DNA from: Nocardia wallacei
GTDB lineage: Bacteria > Actinomycetota > Actinomycetes > Mycobacteriales > Mycobacteriaceae
NCBI RefSeq assembly: GCF_014466955.1
Contig: NZ_AP023396.1
Coordinates: forward strand, 6,882,001 to 6,946,000
Direction of reading: 5' to 3'
DNA length: 64,000 bases
The translations under genes were made by a program, and so were the position numbers. How positions within the stretch are numbered: position 1 is the first letter of the stretch; each line of letters starts with the position of its first letter. The notes under the pieces were generated by a model. It did not search any database. It was not told the origin of the DNA and was given only the letters and a program-made list of their open reading frames with translations. Below, piece by piece: positions 45,278 through 53,145 of this stretch.

Positions 45278-45582
45278 CACCGCACCGCCACCCGGCTCGG
45301 CCGCCGCGACACCGCGATCAACAGCAGTCCCCACGCGGCCGCCAGCAACAGATTCCGCACGCCGCCACCGAATTCCATCCGTTCGGTGATCCCCTCCGCG
45401 CCGCCACCGCCGAACCACATCGCCCGCCCGGTGACCACGCCGACCACGGAACCGCACGCCGACACCACGGCAGCCGAGAGCGCGTACCCGAACGCCGCGC
45501 CCATCCGCCGCCGGTAGTACAGCACCAGTCCCGCCCCGACGAGCGGGGCGCACAAACCCACCAACTCGACCACCCGCAGCAT
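45277..45582 (-). CDS. Small membrane protein, first gene of the TetR operon
   Basis: 101 residues from ATG 45582, which follows AAAGGAG by 5 nt; a longer start further upstream would lie inside the operator. Three hydrophobic segments (VVELVGLCAPLVGAGLVLYY, ALSAAVVSACGSVVGVV, LLLAAAWGLLLIAVS) and the basic loop YRRRMG. Not recognised; with the next gene it may form a small efflux or sensor unit. Confidence 0.7.
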   Translation of the reverse strand: MLRVVELVGLCAPLVGAGLVLYYRRRMGAAFGYALSAAVVSACGSVVGVVTGRAMWFGGGGAEGITERMEFGGGVRNLLLAAAWGLLLIAVSRRPSRVAVR

Positions 45583-45594
45583 TCCCACTCCTTT

Positions 45595-45651
45595 CATACG
45601 TTCGTATTGCACGATAGGCACGCCACCGCCCTTGGTCAATACACTCGTATG
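45595..45651 (-). promoter_or_regulatory. TetR-controlled promoter with two operators
   Basis: Minus strand: TTGACC (45639-45634), 17 bp, TATCGT (45616-45611). One operator, CAATACACTCGTATG (plus, 45637-45651), covers the -35. The other, CAATACGAACGTATG (minus, 45609-45595), sits just after the -10. The two are inverted copies of CAATACnnnCGTATG, itself nearly palindromic. Binding at both would block RNA polymerase completely. Confidence 0.75.
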
Positions 45652-45712
45652 AAACTCCAGGTAGAAAGGGTTTCGAATCCCACGCGATGCCTGGCGCCGC
45701 GCCGTCTCGGCG

Positions 45713-45744
45713 CCGGTGTGCCGGTGTGCCGGTGTGCCGGTGTG
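45713..45744. repeat. 8-bp microsatellite, four copies
   Basis: CCGGTGTG repeated four times without change, in the 260-bp gap between the TetR promoter and the glpR stop. Nothing else is recognised in that gap. Confidence 0.9.
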
Positions 45745-45912
45745 CCGATCCGGCCGCGTACGACCGAGCTAGGCAACCGTGGTGTCGATCACACACGAGG
45801 CGACAGGTTGCGGCGTGCGGTCCGATCACGAAACCGCTTACAGTGCAGCAGGTTTCGCCCACGGCAGGCCGACACCGGACGATCGGACCGCGATGGGGTC
45901 TGAATGCGGGCG

Positions 45913-47025
45913 CTATTCGCCTGCGGCGCGGCGGATCTCGCCGCCCGCGGCCCGGTTGCGGGTGGCTCGGGCGGCTGCGGCGTCGAAGGGCTCGAGGTGA
46001 TCGAAGGCGGCGTCTTCGTCGTCGACATCCAGGACTACCGCGCGTCGACGCAGGACTCGGGCGGCGTCGCGGTCGAGGGCGGCGCGGTCGTCGCGGACCT
46101 GCCGGCTGTCGGGGGCGGCGCGGTTCGGTTGCTGACGGCTGCGAGACAGGCGGGCGGCGCGGCGGCGGCGGATCTCCTCCTCCATGCGCACCTGACGGCG
46201 GAGATAGGCCAGGTAGGTGCCGAGGATCAGGACGGCCAGCGCGCAGCCCCACCACAGCATCGGCGCGACGGCGAACGCGAAACCACCGAACATCAAGGCG
46301 CTCAACGCCAGACCGAGCGCGGTGCGCTGACGGAAGCGGTAGCGCATCCGGCGGGCCATCGCGTCGGACTCCGGATCGTAGCCGCCGCGTCCGCGCCGGG
46401 TCGGCACGAAATCCGGGTCGTCGGAATCGAATTCGGCAGCCTCCGGCAGCAGCGCCGGGTCGGCCGCCGAGGGAACCGGGGGGATACGCGCCATCGCCGG
46501 AGTGGGTTCGGCGGTGGATTCCTCGTCGTACTCGTCCGAGAAGTCGGCGTCGGCGGCGTCGGCGAAGGTGTCCGCCTCCGCGTCGTCGACCTCGGCGGCA
46601 CCGGCGGGTGGCGCATCGTCGGTGGCCGCGTCATCGATCGCGCCGTCGTCCATTTCGTCGTCGATCTCGGCCTCGAGGATTTCGCTGTCGGTGTCGGCCG
46701 TCGGTTCGGCCGGATCGCGGTCGCGGGCGGTCTCGTCGTCGTGCTCGGTGACGGTCTCATCGGCCGATGTCGTCATCCGATCCTCCGCATCATCGCCGTG
46801 GGAAAGCTTTCTGTGCACGCGGGTCGGCACCCAGTCCGGGTCGGATTCGTGCCCGGCGGCCGGGCCCTTCTTCATACGTCGCTTGGTGTCGCCGCGATGC
46901 AGCACCCGGGTGGCCAGCGCGGCATCGGTGGTACGCCGGATGCGCGGGTGCCGGTCGGCGAGCATCGGGAACAGCACGAAGACCCAGAGCACGACAAGGC
47001 CGACCCACAAGATCGAATTCGGCAT
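45913..47025 (-). CDS. glpR: GlpR/SepX-type divisome membrane protein
   Basis: 370 residues. N-terminal membrane helix (SILWVGLVVLWVFVLFPML), a long acidic cytoplasmic region (about 75-215, rich in Asp and Glu), then a pair of helices near 238-280 (ALGLALSALMFGGFAFAVAP and LWWGCALAVLILGTYLAYL) and a basic Arg-rich tail. Order and topology match the receptor of the gephyrin-like protein Glp, which in Corynebacteriales links Glp to the Wag31 divisome (family knowledge). glp itself lies at 48132. Confidence 0.8.
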   Translation of the reverse strand: MPNSILWVGLVVLWVFVLFPMLADRHPRIRRTTDAALATRVLHRGDTKRRMKKGPAAGHESDPDWVPTRVHRKLSHGDDAEDRMTTSADETVTEHDDETARDRDPAEPTADTDSEILEAEIDDEMDDGAIDDAATDDAPPAGAAEVDDAEADTFADAADADFSDEYDEESTAEPTPAMARIPPVPSAADPALLPEAAEFDSDDPDFVPTRRGRGGYDPESDAMARRMRYRFRQRTALGLALSALMFGGFAFAVAPMLWWGCALAVLILGTYLAYLRRQVRMEEEIRRRRAARLSRSRQQPNRAAPDSRQVRDDRAALDRDAARVLRRRAVVLDVDDEDAAFDHLEPFDAAAARATRNRAAGGEIRRAAGE

Positions 47026-47260
47026 CGCGCTCGCACCTCCCTCCCCGCCCGGCTGTTGTCCCTTCGACGGCTCTCACCTCGTGACCGGCGCAGCGCCCCG
47101 TCGGCGCGCCGGTCACACCGCCGCCTGGTCGGGTCACTCCGCCGGCTCCCTTCCGGTAGTGCGGGACGCACCACCGACGTCCGTAGGCTAGTGCCGTGCC
47201 ACAGGAATATCCCGCAGGCGCGCCGTCCACACCTGCCACTTCAGTAACAGTATTTAATTT

Positions 47261-47377
47261 GCGCCGCCTTCGGCGTCGCGGGTTTTCGGCGCCTGTGTGG
47301 CTCGGTTTTCGGGTACCGCTGCTTGCTCCTTCGTCGCGAACGCAGCGGTACCCGAAAACCGAGCCGCGCCGAAAACC
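47261..47377 (+). repeat. Interspersed nested inverted repeat, copy C (perfect arms)
   Basis: Inner arms 47299-47322 and 47342-47365 are perfect 24-bp inverted repeats (core CTCGGTTTTCGGGTACCGCT); loop TTGCTCCTTCGTCGCGAAC. Outer arms 47281-47292 and 47366-47377 are perfect 12-bp repeats GGTTTTCGGCGC. Same family as 1426-1548 and 9211-9354. It occupies the 445-bp gap between rimJ and glpR; the rest of that gap (47378-47471) is G-rich without features. Confidence 0.9.
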
Positions 47378-47471
47378 TTTGGGGTTGGCGGGCTATGGGG
47401 AGGGTTGGGAGCATGGGGGGCAGAAGGGTTGTGAGACTTGCGGTTTGGCTTGCGCGGGGGTGGGTGGTGGT

Positions 47472-48128
47472 TTATGGGAGGGTGGCTCGGCCTGCTTTTA
47501 TCAGGCGGTCTACTACCGTGCTGGTGATTTCCTCGGCGGTCATCGCTACCAGGAGGTGGTCTCGCCAGGCGCCGTCTACGTCGAGGTAGCGGCGGAGTAG
47601 GCCCTCTTCTCGGAAGCCGACGTTGCGGAGAACCGCTTGGCTGGGCAGGTTTTCGGGACGGACGGTGGCTTCTACGCGGTGCAGGCCCACGGGGCCGAAG
47701 CAGTGGTCCAGACCCAGGGCCAAAGCCGCGGTGGCTACGCCTTGGCCGCCGACGTCTTTCGCGACCCAGTAGCCGATCCAGGCCGAGCGCAGGGCGCCGC
47801 GCACGATGTTGCCCACGGTGAGTTGTCCGGCGAAGGCGCCGTCGACCTCGATCACCAGCGGGATCATGGCTCCGCGACGCGCCTCGGCCTTCAGGCTGGA
47901 CCACAGCGACGGCCAGTTGGACGGGTGGTTGCGGGCCTCCCAGGAGCCGCGGCCGGTCGGCTCCCAGGGCTCCAGGTGCTCACGGTCGCGCACTCGGATG
48001 CGGGCCCAGGCCGCGGCGTCACGCAGGCGGATCGGCCGGAGGGTGACCCGCCCGGCCGCGACCCCGACCGGGCCGAGATGTACGGGCCAGCCCGGATGCT
48101 GCGCTGCCCGGAACACGTTCATGTCCAC
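47472..48128 (-). CDS. rimJ: RimJ-type GNAT N-acetyltransferase
   Basis: 218 residues from GTG 48128 (ATG 48122 possible), starting 3 bp after the glp stop. GNAT of the RimJ/RimL type: VTLRPIRLRDAAAW, IGYWVAKDVGGQGVATAALALG (acetyl-CoA loop) and RVEATVRPENLPSQAVLRNVGF. Substrate probably an N-terminal residue of a ribosomal or other protein. Same order (galU-glp-rimJ-glpR) as Rv0993-Rv0996 of Mtb. Confidence 0.9.
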   Translation of the reverse strand: MDMNVFRAAQHPGWPVHLGPVGVAAGRVTLRPIRLRDAAAWARIRVRDREHLEPWEPTGRGSWEARNHPSNWPSLWSSLKAEARRGAMIPLVIEVDGAFAGQLTVGNIVRGALRSAWIGYWVAKDVGGQGVATAALALGLDHCFGPVGLHRVEATVRPENLPSQAVLRNVGFREEGLLRRYLDVDGAWRDHLLVAMTAEEITSTVVDRLIKAGRATLP

Positions 48129-48131
48129 ATC

Positions 48132-49385
48132 TCACCCGCGCTGGGCGAGGAAGGCGACCTGAACCTCGTCCCCGGTGCGCACCTCGGTGACATCGGGGTC
48201 GAGCACGATCAGGCTGTTCGCCTCGGCGAGCGTGGACAGCAGATGTGAGGATCCGTTGCCGCCGAGCGGTTGCACCAGGTACTCACTGGTCTGCTCGTCG
48301 CGCATGAGCTGCGCCCGCAGATAGCCGCGGCGGCCCTGCATCGAGGCGATGGGCATGATGGTGCGCGCCCGCACGACCCGGCGCATGGGATGGCGACGGC
48401 CCAGCGCGATCCGGATCAGCGGCCGCACCATCACCTCGAAAACAACCAGTGCCCCAACGGGATTCGACGGCAGCAGGAAAGTCGGCACCTCGTCGCGGCC
48501 CAATCGGCCGAAGCCCTGTACCGAGCCGGGATGCATGGCGACCCGGGCGACCTCCAACTCCCCCAGCCCGGCCAGCGCCTCGCGGATCTGCTCGGAGGCC
48601 CAGCCGCCCACCGCACCGGCGATCACCACCACCTCCGAACGAACCAGCTGGCCCTCGACCACATCGCGCAACCGGCCCGGGTCGGCGCTGACGATGCCCA
48701 CCCGGTTGACGTCCGCCCCCGCGTCACGCGCGGCCGCCGCCAGCGCGTAGGAGTTCACGTCGTAGACCTGGCCGGGCCCGGGCGTGCGATCGATGTCGAC
48801 CAGTTCGCCGCCGATCGAGATGACCGACAGTCGCGGCCGCGGATGCACCAGCACCTTGTCGCGACCGACCGCGGCCAGCAAACCCACCTGCGCCGCGCCG
48901 ATGATGGTCCCGGCCCGCACCGCGATGTCGCCGGGCTGCACGTCGTCGCCGATGCGGCGGACGTAGTCGCCGGTGCGCACCGGCTCGTACACCTTCAGGC
49001 GGGCGCGCCCGCCGTCGGTGAAATCCAGGGGCAGCACCGCGTCGGCCAGCGTCGGCAGCGGCGCACCGGTGTCGACCCGTACGGTCTGGCGCGGCTGCAA
49101 GCGGATCGGCTGACGCGAGCCCGCGGCCACCTCGCCCACGACCGGCAGGGACAGATCGATCGGCTGACCGTCCTCGTCGCGAATATCGGCGCCCGCACCC
49201 TGCACGTCGACGCTGCGTACCGCGTAACCGTCGATGGCCGCCTGGTCGAACCCGGGGAGCGGCCGCTCGGTGACGACGTCCTCGGCGCACAGCAGACCCT
49301 GGGCCTCGGAGATCGCGACCCGGACGGGCCGCGGGGCGACGGCCGCCGCGGTCACCTTGATCTGCTGGTCCTCAACCGAGCGCAT
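48132..49385 (-). CDS. glp: Gephyrin-like protein Glp (MoeA family)
   Basis: 417 residues. MoeA fold with PLPGFDQAAIDGYAVR near residue 43, VDTGAPLPTLADAVLP near 105 and the MPT-binding-like domain (ISIGGELVD, NSYALAAAARDAGA). Where active MoeA has the conserved T-G-G-V-S-x-G-x-x-D motif, this protein reads AGAVGGWASEQ, so the key Asp is missing. This fits Glp, which works at the divisome with GlpR rather than in molybdenum insertion (family knowledge from Corynebacteriales). Often annotated moeA1. Confidence 0.87.
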   Translation of the reverse strand: MRSVEDQQIKVTAAAVAPRPVRVAISEAQGLLCAEDVVTERPLPGFDQAAIDGYAVRSVDVQGAGADIRDEDGQPIDLSLPVVGEVAAGSRQPIRLQPRQTVRVDTGAPLPTLADAVLPLDFTDGGRARLKVYEPVRTGDYVRRIGDDVQPGDIAVRAGTIIGAAQVGLLAAVGRDKVLVHPRPRLSVISIGGELVDIDRTPGPGQVYDVNSYALAAAARDAGADVNRVGIVSADPGRLRDVVEGQLVRSEVVVIAGAVGGWASEQIREALAGLGELEVARVAMHPGSVQGFGRLGRDEVPTFLLPSNPVGALVVFEVMVRPLIRIALGRRHPMRRVVRARTIMPIASMQGRRGYLRAQLMRDEQTSEYLVQPLGGNGSSHLLSTLAEANSLIVLDPDVTEVRTGDEVQVAFLAQRG

Positions 49386-49449
49386 GCAGCCCTTCCCTCA
49401 TAGTCCGGCGTCCCTGCGACCCCGCACGACGAGAACCGAGCCGCACCCG

Positions 49450-50388
49450 TCACTCGGACGAGGTCAGCTGCGGATTCCAGTCGGGAGCGAGCCGGCGCTC
49501 CAGCCACTCGCGCAGCGCCGGGCCGTATTCGTCTCGCTCCAAAGCGAAATCGACCGCAGCACGAAGATAACCGCCCGGGTTGCCCAGGTCGTGGCGCGAC
49601 CCACGGTGCACCACCACATGAACCGGATGCCCCTCGGCGATCAGCAGCGAGATGGCGTCGGTGAGCTGCAGTTCACCGCCCGCGCCGGGTTCGATGCGGC
49701 GCAGGGCGTCGAAGATCGCGCGATCGAGCAGATAGCGGCCGGCGGCGGCGTAGGTGGACGGCGCCTCGGCCAGCTCGGGCTTCTCGACCATGCCCTTGAC
49801 GCGCAGCACATTCGGGTTCGCTGCGTCGGGCACCGTCGCCACATCGAAGACGCCGTACGCGCTGACCTGGTCCTTGGGTACGTCGATCGCGCACAGCACG
49901 GTCCCGCCGCGCTTGCGGCGCACCCGGGCCATCACCTCCAGCACGCCGCTGGGCAGCACCAGGTCGTCGGGCAGCAGCACCGCGATGGCGTCCTCGTCGG
50001 CGTCGAGGACCGCCTCGGCCTGGGCGACGGCGTGGCCGAGACCCAGCGGCTCCTCCTGCACGACCGAGGTCACGTCCAGCAGACCCGGCGCCTTGCGCAC
50101 CTTCTCCAGCAGCTGGAACTTGCCCCGCTCGGCGAGCGTGCTCTCCAGCATCAGATCCTCGACGAAGTGCGCGACCACGCCGTCCTTGCCCGGCGAGGTG
50201 ACGATCACCAGGCGGGCGGCGCCGGACTCGGCGGCCTCCGCCGCGACCAGCTCGATGCCGGGCGTGTCCACCACCGGCAGCAGTTCCTTCGGCACGGTCT
50301 TGGTGGCGGGCAGGAACCGCGTTCCGAGCCCGGCCGCGGGCACCACCGCGGTACGGAAACAGGCGTCCGTTCCGGCGTCAGCTGTCAT
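49450..50388 (-). CDS. galU: UTP-glucose-1-phosphate uridylyltransferase
   Basis: 312 residues from ATG 50388. Makes UDP-glucose for glycans and trehalose. Nucleotide-binding AAGLGTRFLPATKTVPKEL near residue 17, LLPDDLVLP near 130, VEKPELAEAPS and RYLLDRAIFDAL. 250 bp separate it from the divergent folate gene, the likely site of both promoters. Confidence 0.96.
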   Translation of the reverse strand: MTADAGTDACFRTAVVPAAGLGTRFLPATKTVPKELLPVVDTPGIELVAAEAAESGAARLVIVTSPGKDGVVAHFVEDLMLESTLAERGKFQLLEKVRKAPGLLDVTSVVQEEPLGLGHAVAQAEAVLDADEDAIAVLLPDDLVLPSGVLEVMARVRRKRGGTVLCAIDVPKDQVSAYGVFDVATVPDAANPNVLRVKGMVEKPELAEAPSTYAAAGRYLLDRAIFDALRRIEPGAGGELQLTDAISLLIAEGHPVHVVVHRGSRHDLGNPGGYLRAAVDFALERDEYGPALREWLERRLAPDWNPQLTSSE

Positions 50389-50638
50389 GTCGCACACCCT
50401 ATCCATCAGATTCGTCGGCCGGACTCGCTTCGCCCGGGCCCGGCATCCGGAGAGCCTAGGCGTCGACCGGGTGCGGCGCTTGCCGGTGGCGGTCCGGGAA
50501 CGGAGGAACAGCACGCGGGGCAGCCACGGAAATCTCGGCCGACGCCCGGCCTGTGGTGAAGCGGGATTACCCGTGGGCCGGGCGGGGAAACGCACCCGCA
50601 GGCAAGATCACACTAGGCCCGCGGCCTATCGTGGTCGA

Positions 50639-51292
50639 GTGGATACGGCTGGTCAGCGGGACAAACAGCGGTGGCGCGCGGAGTTGGCGGCGCGGCGGGC
50701 CGCCGTCACCGCGCCGGTCCGGGAGGCCGAGGCTGCCGCGCTGACCGCGGCCGTGGAGCAGCTGGTCGCCGAGTGGGTTGTGGGCGCGTGGGCGGGCGGA
50801 ACGGGGGCAGAGGGCTCGAGGGCGGAGGGCACGGGCGGGGCCACGTGGGTAGCGGCGTATGTGCCGGTGGGCGGTGAGCCGGGCTCGACGGCGATGCTCG
50901 ACGCGTTGCGGGCGGGGGGCGCGCGCGTGCTGTTGCCGGTGACCGGGCCGCCCGGGCCGCTGGATTGGGCGGAGTACACCGGCGCCGGTTCGTTGCGCCG
51001 CGCGCGCTACGGGCTGCCGGAGCCGGACGGCCCTCGACTGTCCACGGCCGCAATCGGTTCGGCGCGGGTGGTCCTGGTCCCGGCGCTGGCCGTGGATCTC
51101 GCGGGGGTGCGGTTGGGCCGGGGCGCCGGATACTACGACCGGACCCTGCCCGCGGCGCGTCCCGATGCCCGGTTGATCGCGGTCGTGCGCGACGACGAAG
51201 TGGTGCCCCGGTTGCCGGAGGAACCGCACGATCGGCGGATGGGCTGGGCACTGACTCCCGGCGGCGGACTGCGGCGGCTGGGCGGCGTGTGA
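50639..51292 (+). CDS. fthC: 5-formyltetrahydrofolate cyclo-ligase
   Basis: 217 residues from GTG 50639. Recovers 5-formyl-THF into the folate pool using ATP. Motif LGRGAGYYDRTLPAA near residue 158, preceded by VPALAVDLAGVR, and the N-terminal KQRWRAELAARRAA. Adjacent order with galU and the zinc-ribbon gene matches Rv0992c. The N-terminal third contains a Gly/Glu-rich insertion (about 48-65). Confidence 0.92.
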   Translation: MDTAGQRDKQRWRAELAARRAAVTAPVREAEAAALTAAVEQLVAEWVVGAWAGGTGAEGSRAEGTGGATWVAAYVPVGGEPGSTAMLDALRAGGARVLLPVTGPPGPLDWAEYTGAGSLRRARYGLPEPDGPRLSTAAIGSARVVLVPALAVDLAGVRLGRGAGYYDRTLPAARPDARLIAVVRDDEVVPRLPEEPHDRRMGWALTPGGGLRRLGGV

Positions 51293-51319
51293 TCGGGAAT
51301 TACGGCCGGATTGGCACTG

Positions 51320-51346
51320 TTGGCACTGTCGGCTGTAGAGTGCTAA
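51320..51346 (+). promoter_or_regulatory. CIRCE element upstream of fmdB
   Basis: TTGGCACTG, nine bases, GAGTGCTAA: matches CIRCE (TTAGCACTC-N9-GAGTGCTAA) with a perfect right arm and exact spacer. A second TTGGCACTG starts 9 bp upstream (51311). It ends 24 bp before the fmdB GTG and contains the same TAGAGTGCTA junction as the groES site, so HrcA probably controls both. Confidence 0.85.
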
Positions 51347-51369
51347 CGACGGAGACTGTGGAGGTTCCT

Positions 51370-51708
51370 GTGCCTACTTACTCGTATCAGTGCACGCAGT
51401 GTGGCGACAAATTCGACATCGTGCAGTCGTTCTCCGACGACACGCTCACCACCTGCGAGAAGTGCAACGGTAAGCTGCGCAAGCTGTTCAACTCGGTCGG
51501 CATCGTCTTCAAGGGCAGCGGCTTCTACCGCACCGACAGCCGCAACGGTTCCTCGACCGCGAGCGATCCCGCCAAGTCCGGCAGCGCGGCGTCCGGTTCG
51601 TCCGACGGCTCGGCTTCGTCGAGTTCGTCGTCGTCCGATACCAAGCCGTCGACCAGCACTTCTTCCAACGGCTCCAGCACCGCCACCACCGGCTCGGCGG
51701 TCGCCTGA
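51370..51708 (+). CDS. FmdB-family zinc-ribbon protein, Rv0991c (Ruc)-like redox-regulated chaperone
   Basis: 112 residues from GTG 51370 behind TGGAGG. N-terminal zinc ribbon with CTQC and CEKC pairs (residues 8-33) in the FmdB pattern VPTYSYQCTQCGDKF, then a disordered Ser/Thr-rich tail of about 55 residues. Mtb Rv0991c has this layout and is an oxidation-activated chaperone of the HrcA regulon (from memory), which agrees with the CIRCE element here. Confidence 0.88.
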   Translation: MPTYSYQCTQCGDKFDIVQSFSDDTLTTCEKCNGKLRKLFNSVGIVFKGSGFYRTDSRNGSSTASDPAKSGSAASGSSDGSASSSSSSSDTKPSTSTSSNGSSTATTGSAVA

Positions 51709-51729
51709 GCGGCATTCGCCGCCGGCGAG

Positions 51730-51756
51730 TTGTCCACAGCATTCTCGTTATCCACA
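51730..51756 (+). promoter_or_regulatory. Pair of DnaA-box sequences
   Basis: TTGTCCACA (51730-51738), the actinobacterial consensus, and TTATCCACA (51748-51756), the E. coli consensus, in the same direction 18 bp apart. They lie between fmdB and the SAF-domain gene. See also the pair at 21445-21487. Confidence 0.5.
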
Positions 51757-51818
51757 GCCCGGTATCGACCAGCTGATCTCCGACGCTGACCCGTGGCGTC
51801 CGACGTAGCGTTGCGGGC

Positions 51819-52505
51819 ATGAGACGAGGACCGCGCCGCGATGCCGATCTGGGCCGAGAACCGCACTGGGACAGGCTGATTCGCTACCGACCGGCCTGGG
51901 CGGATGCCACTCTGGTTCGCCGCGCGCTCGCGGCCGCGCTCGTCGTGCTGGCCGCGGCCCTCTACCTGCGCGGCGACCCCGACACACATCCGGTCGACAC
52001 CGTCGTCGCCGCCCACGACCTGGCGCCCGGCCGCGTACTGGAAGCCACCGACCTGAACACCGTCCCCCGCCCCGCGGGCATGCTGCCCGAGGGCGCTCTT
52101 GGCGACTTCGCGCCGCTGCTGGGCGCCACGGTCACCGCGCCCGTGCGGGCGGGCGAGATACTCACCGACCTCCGCGTCCTCGGCCCGCGGCTGGCCACGG
52201 CCGCCACCGGTGCCCGGGAGGCTCGCATCGTGCCGATTCGCTTGGCCGACAATGCCGTTGCCGAGATTCTCCGCATCGGCGACCGGGTCGACGTGATCGC
52301 GGGGGGCGAGCCCGCCGCCGAGGGCGCGCACGGTCCCGCGCCGCCGCACACGCTCGCCACCGATGCCGTGGTGGTGCTCATCGCGGGCGCCGCCAAGGTG
52401 CGCGGCTCCGACGAGCGGGTCGTGCTCGTCGCCCTGGATCCCGGACCCGCCACCACCGTCGCGGCCGCCTCGCTCACCAGCGCGCTGACCGTCGTCTTCC
52501 ATTGA
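51819..52505 (+). CDS. SAF-domain membrane protein (CpaB-like)
   Basis: 228 residues. One N-terminal membrane helix (VRRALAAALVVLAAALYL, about 33-50), then a SAF domain (VDTVVAAHDLAPGRVLEATDL to PVRAGEILTDLRV) and a second half resembling the RcpC/CpaB pilus-assembly domain (VPIRLADNAVAEILRIGDRVDVIAG). No pilus genes are nearby. The start has no clear ribosome-binding site. Downstream of fmdB by 110 bp, possibly co-transcribed. Confidence 0.82.
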   Translation: MRRGPRRDADLGREPHWDRLIRYRPAWADATLVRRALAAALVVLAAALYLRGDPDTHPVDTVVAAHDLAPGRVLEATDLNTVPRPAGMLPEGALGDFAPLLGATVTAPVRAGEILTDLRVLGPRLATAATGAREARIVPIRLADNAVAEILRIGDRVDVIAGGEPAAEGAHGPAPPHTLATDAVVVLIAGAAKVRGSDERVVLVALDPGPATTVAAASLTSALTVVFH

Positions 52506-52673
52506 CGGCACGCGACTGACGGCACGCGACCCACACAAGGTTCGCCGAATATTTGCCTCGAACTCGAGTAGCATCCGGTCTACCCGATCCGAAAACGCAG
52601 CCATTCACCGCGCCACCTGCCACTACCAGCACTTCTACCGTCGTCCGGGCGCGGTGAGGAAACAGGAGCCGCA

Positions 52674-53081
52674 ATGCTGAAGGGTTTCAAAGAGTTCCTG
52701 CTTCGCGGGAACGTGATCGATTTGGCCGTCGCGGTGGTCCTGGGCACCGCCTTCGTCGCGATCGTCACGGCCTTCACCAACGGGATCATCAATCCGTTGC
52801 TGGCGCTGCTAGGCGAACAGAACGAACTGGGCTGGGGCATCCAGCTCGACGCCGACAAGCCGGCCACCTTCATCGCCGTCGGCCCGATCGTCACCGCCGC
52901 GATCAACTTCCTGATGATCGCGGCGATCCTGTACTTCGTGCTGGTGATGCCGGCGGCTCGGGCCAAGAAGCGATGGGGCGCGGCCACCAAGGACGAGGCG
53001 ACCGAACTGGAACTGCTGCGCGAGATCCGCGATCTGCTGGCCGAGGGCAGCAGGAGCGCGGGCGGCCGGCACGAATCCTGA
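52674..53081 (+). CDS. mscL: Large-conductance mechanosensitive channel
   Basis: 135 residues. MLKGFKEFLLRGNVIDLAVAVVLG is the signature N-terminus and first pore helix; the second membrane helix is VTAAINFLMIAAILYFVLVM near residue 80, and a charged C-terminal helix follows. Releases solutes on hypo-osmotic shock. ATG follows AACAGGAGCC. Confidence 0.97.
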   Translation: MLKGFKEFLLRGNVIDLAVAVVLGTAFVAIVTAFTNGIINPLLALLGEQNELGWGIQLDADKPATFIAVGPIVTAAINFLMIAAILYFVLVMPAARAKKRWGAATKDEATELELLREIRDLLAEGSRSAGGRHES

Positions 53082-53145
53082 ACTCGCCGGCGGGCCCGGC
53101 GCCGGGCTGGCGCCGGACCCGCCGACCATCGATTCGTACCGGTGA

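Noticed and set aside
45665..45700. GGTTTCGAATCCC resembling a tRNA T-arm
   Set aside because: The stem pairs for only three to four bases, and no anticodon, D-arm or acceptor stem can be built around it.
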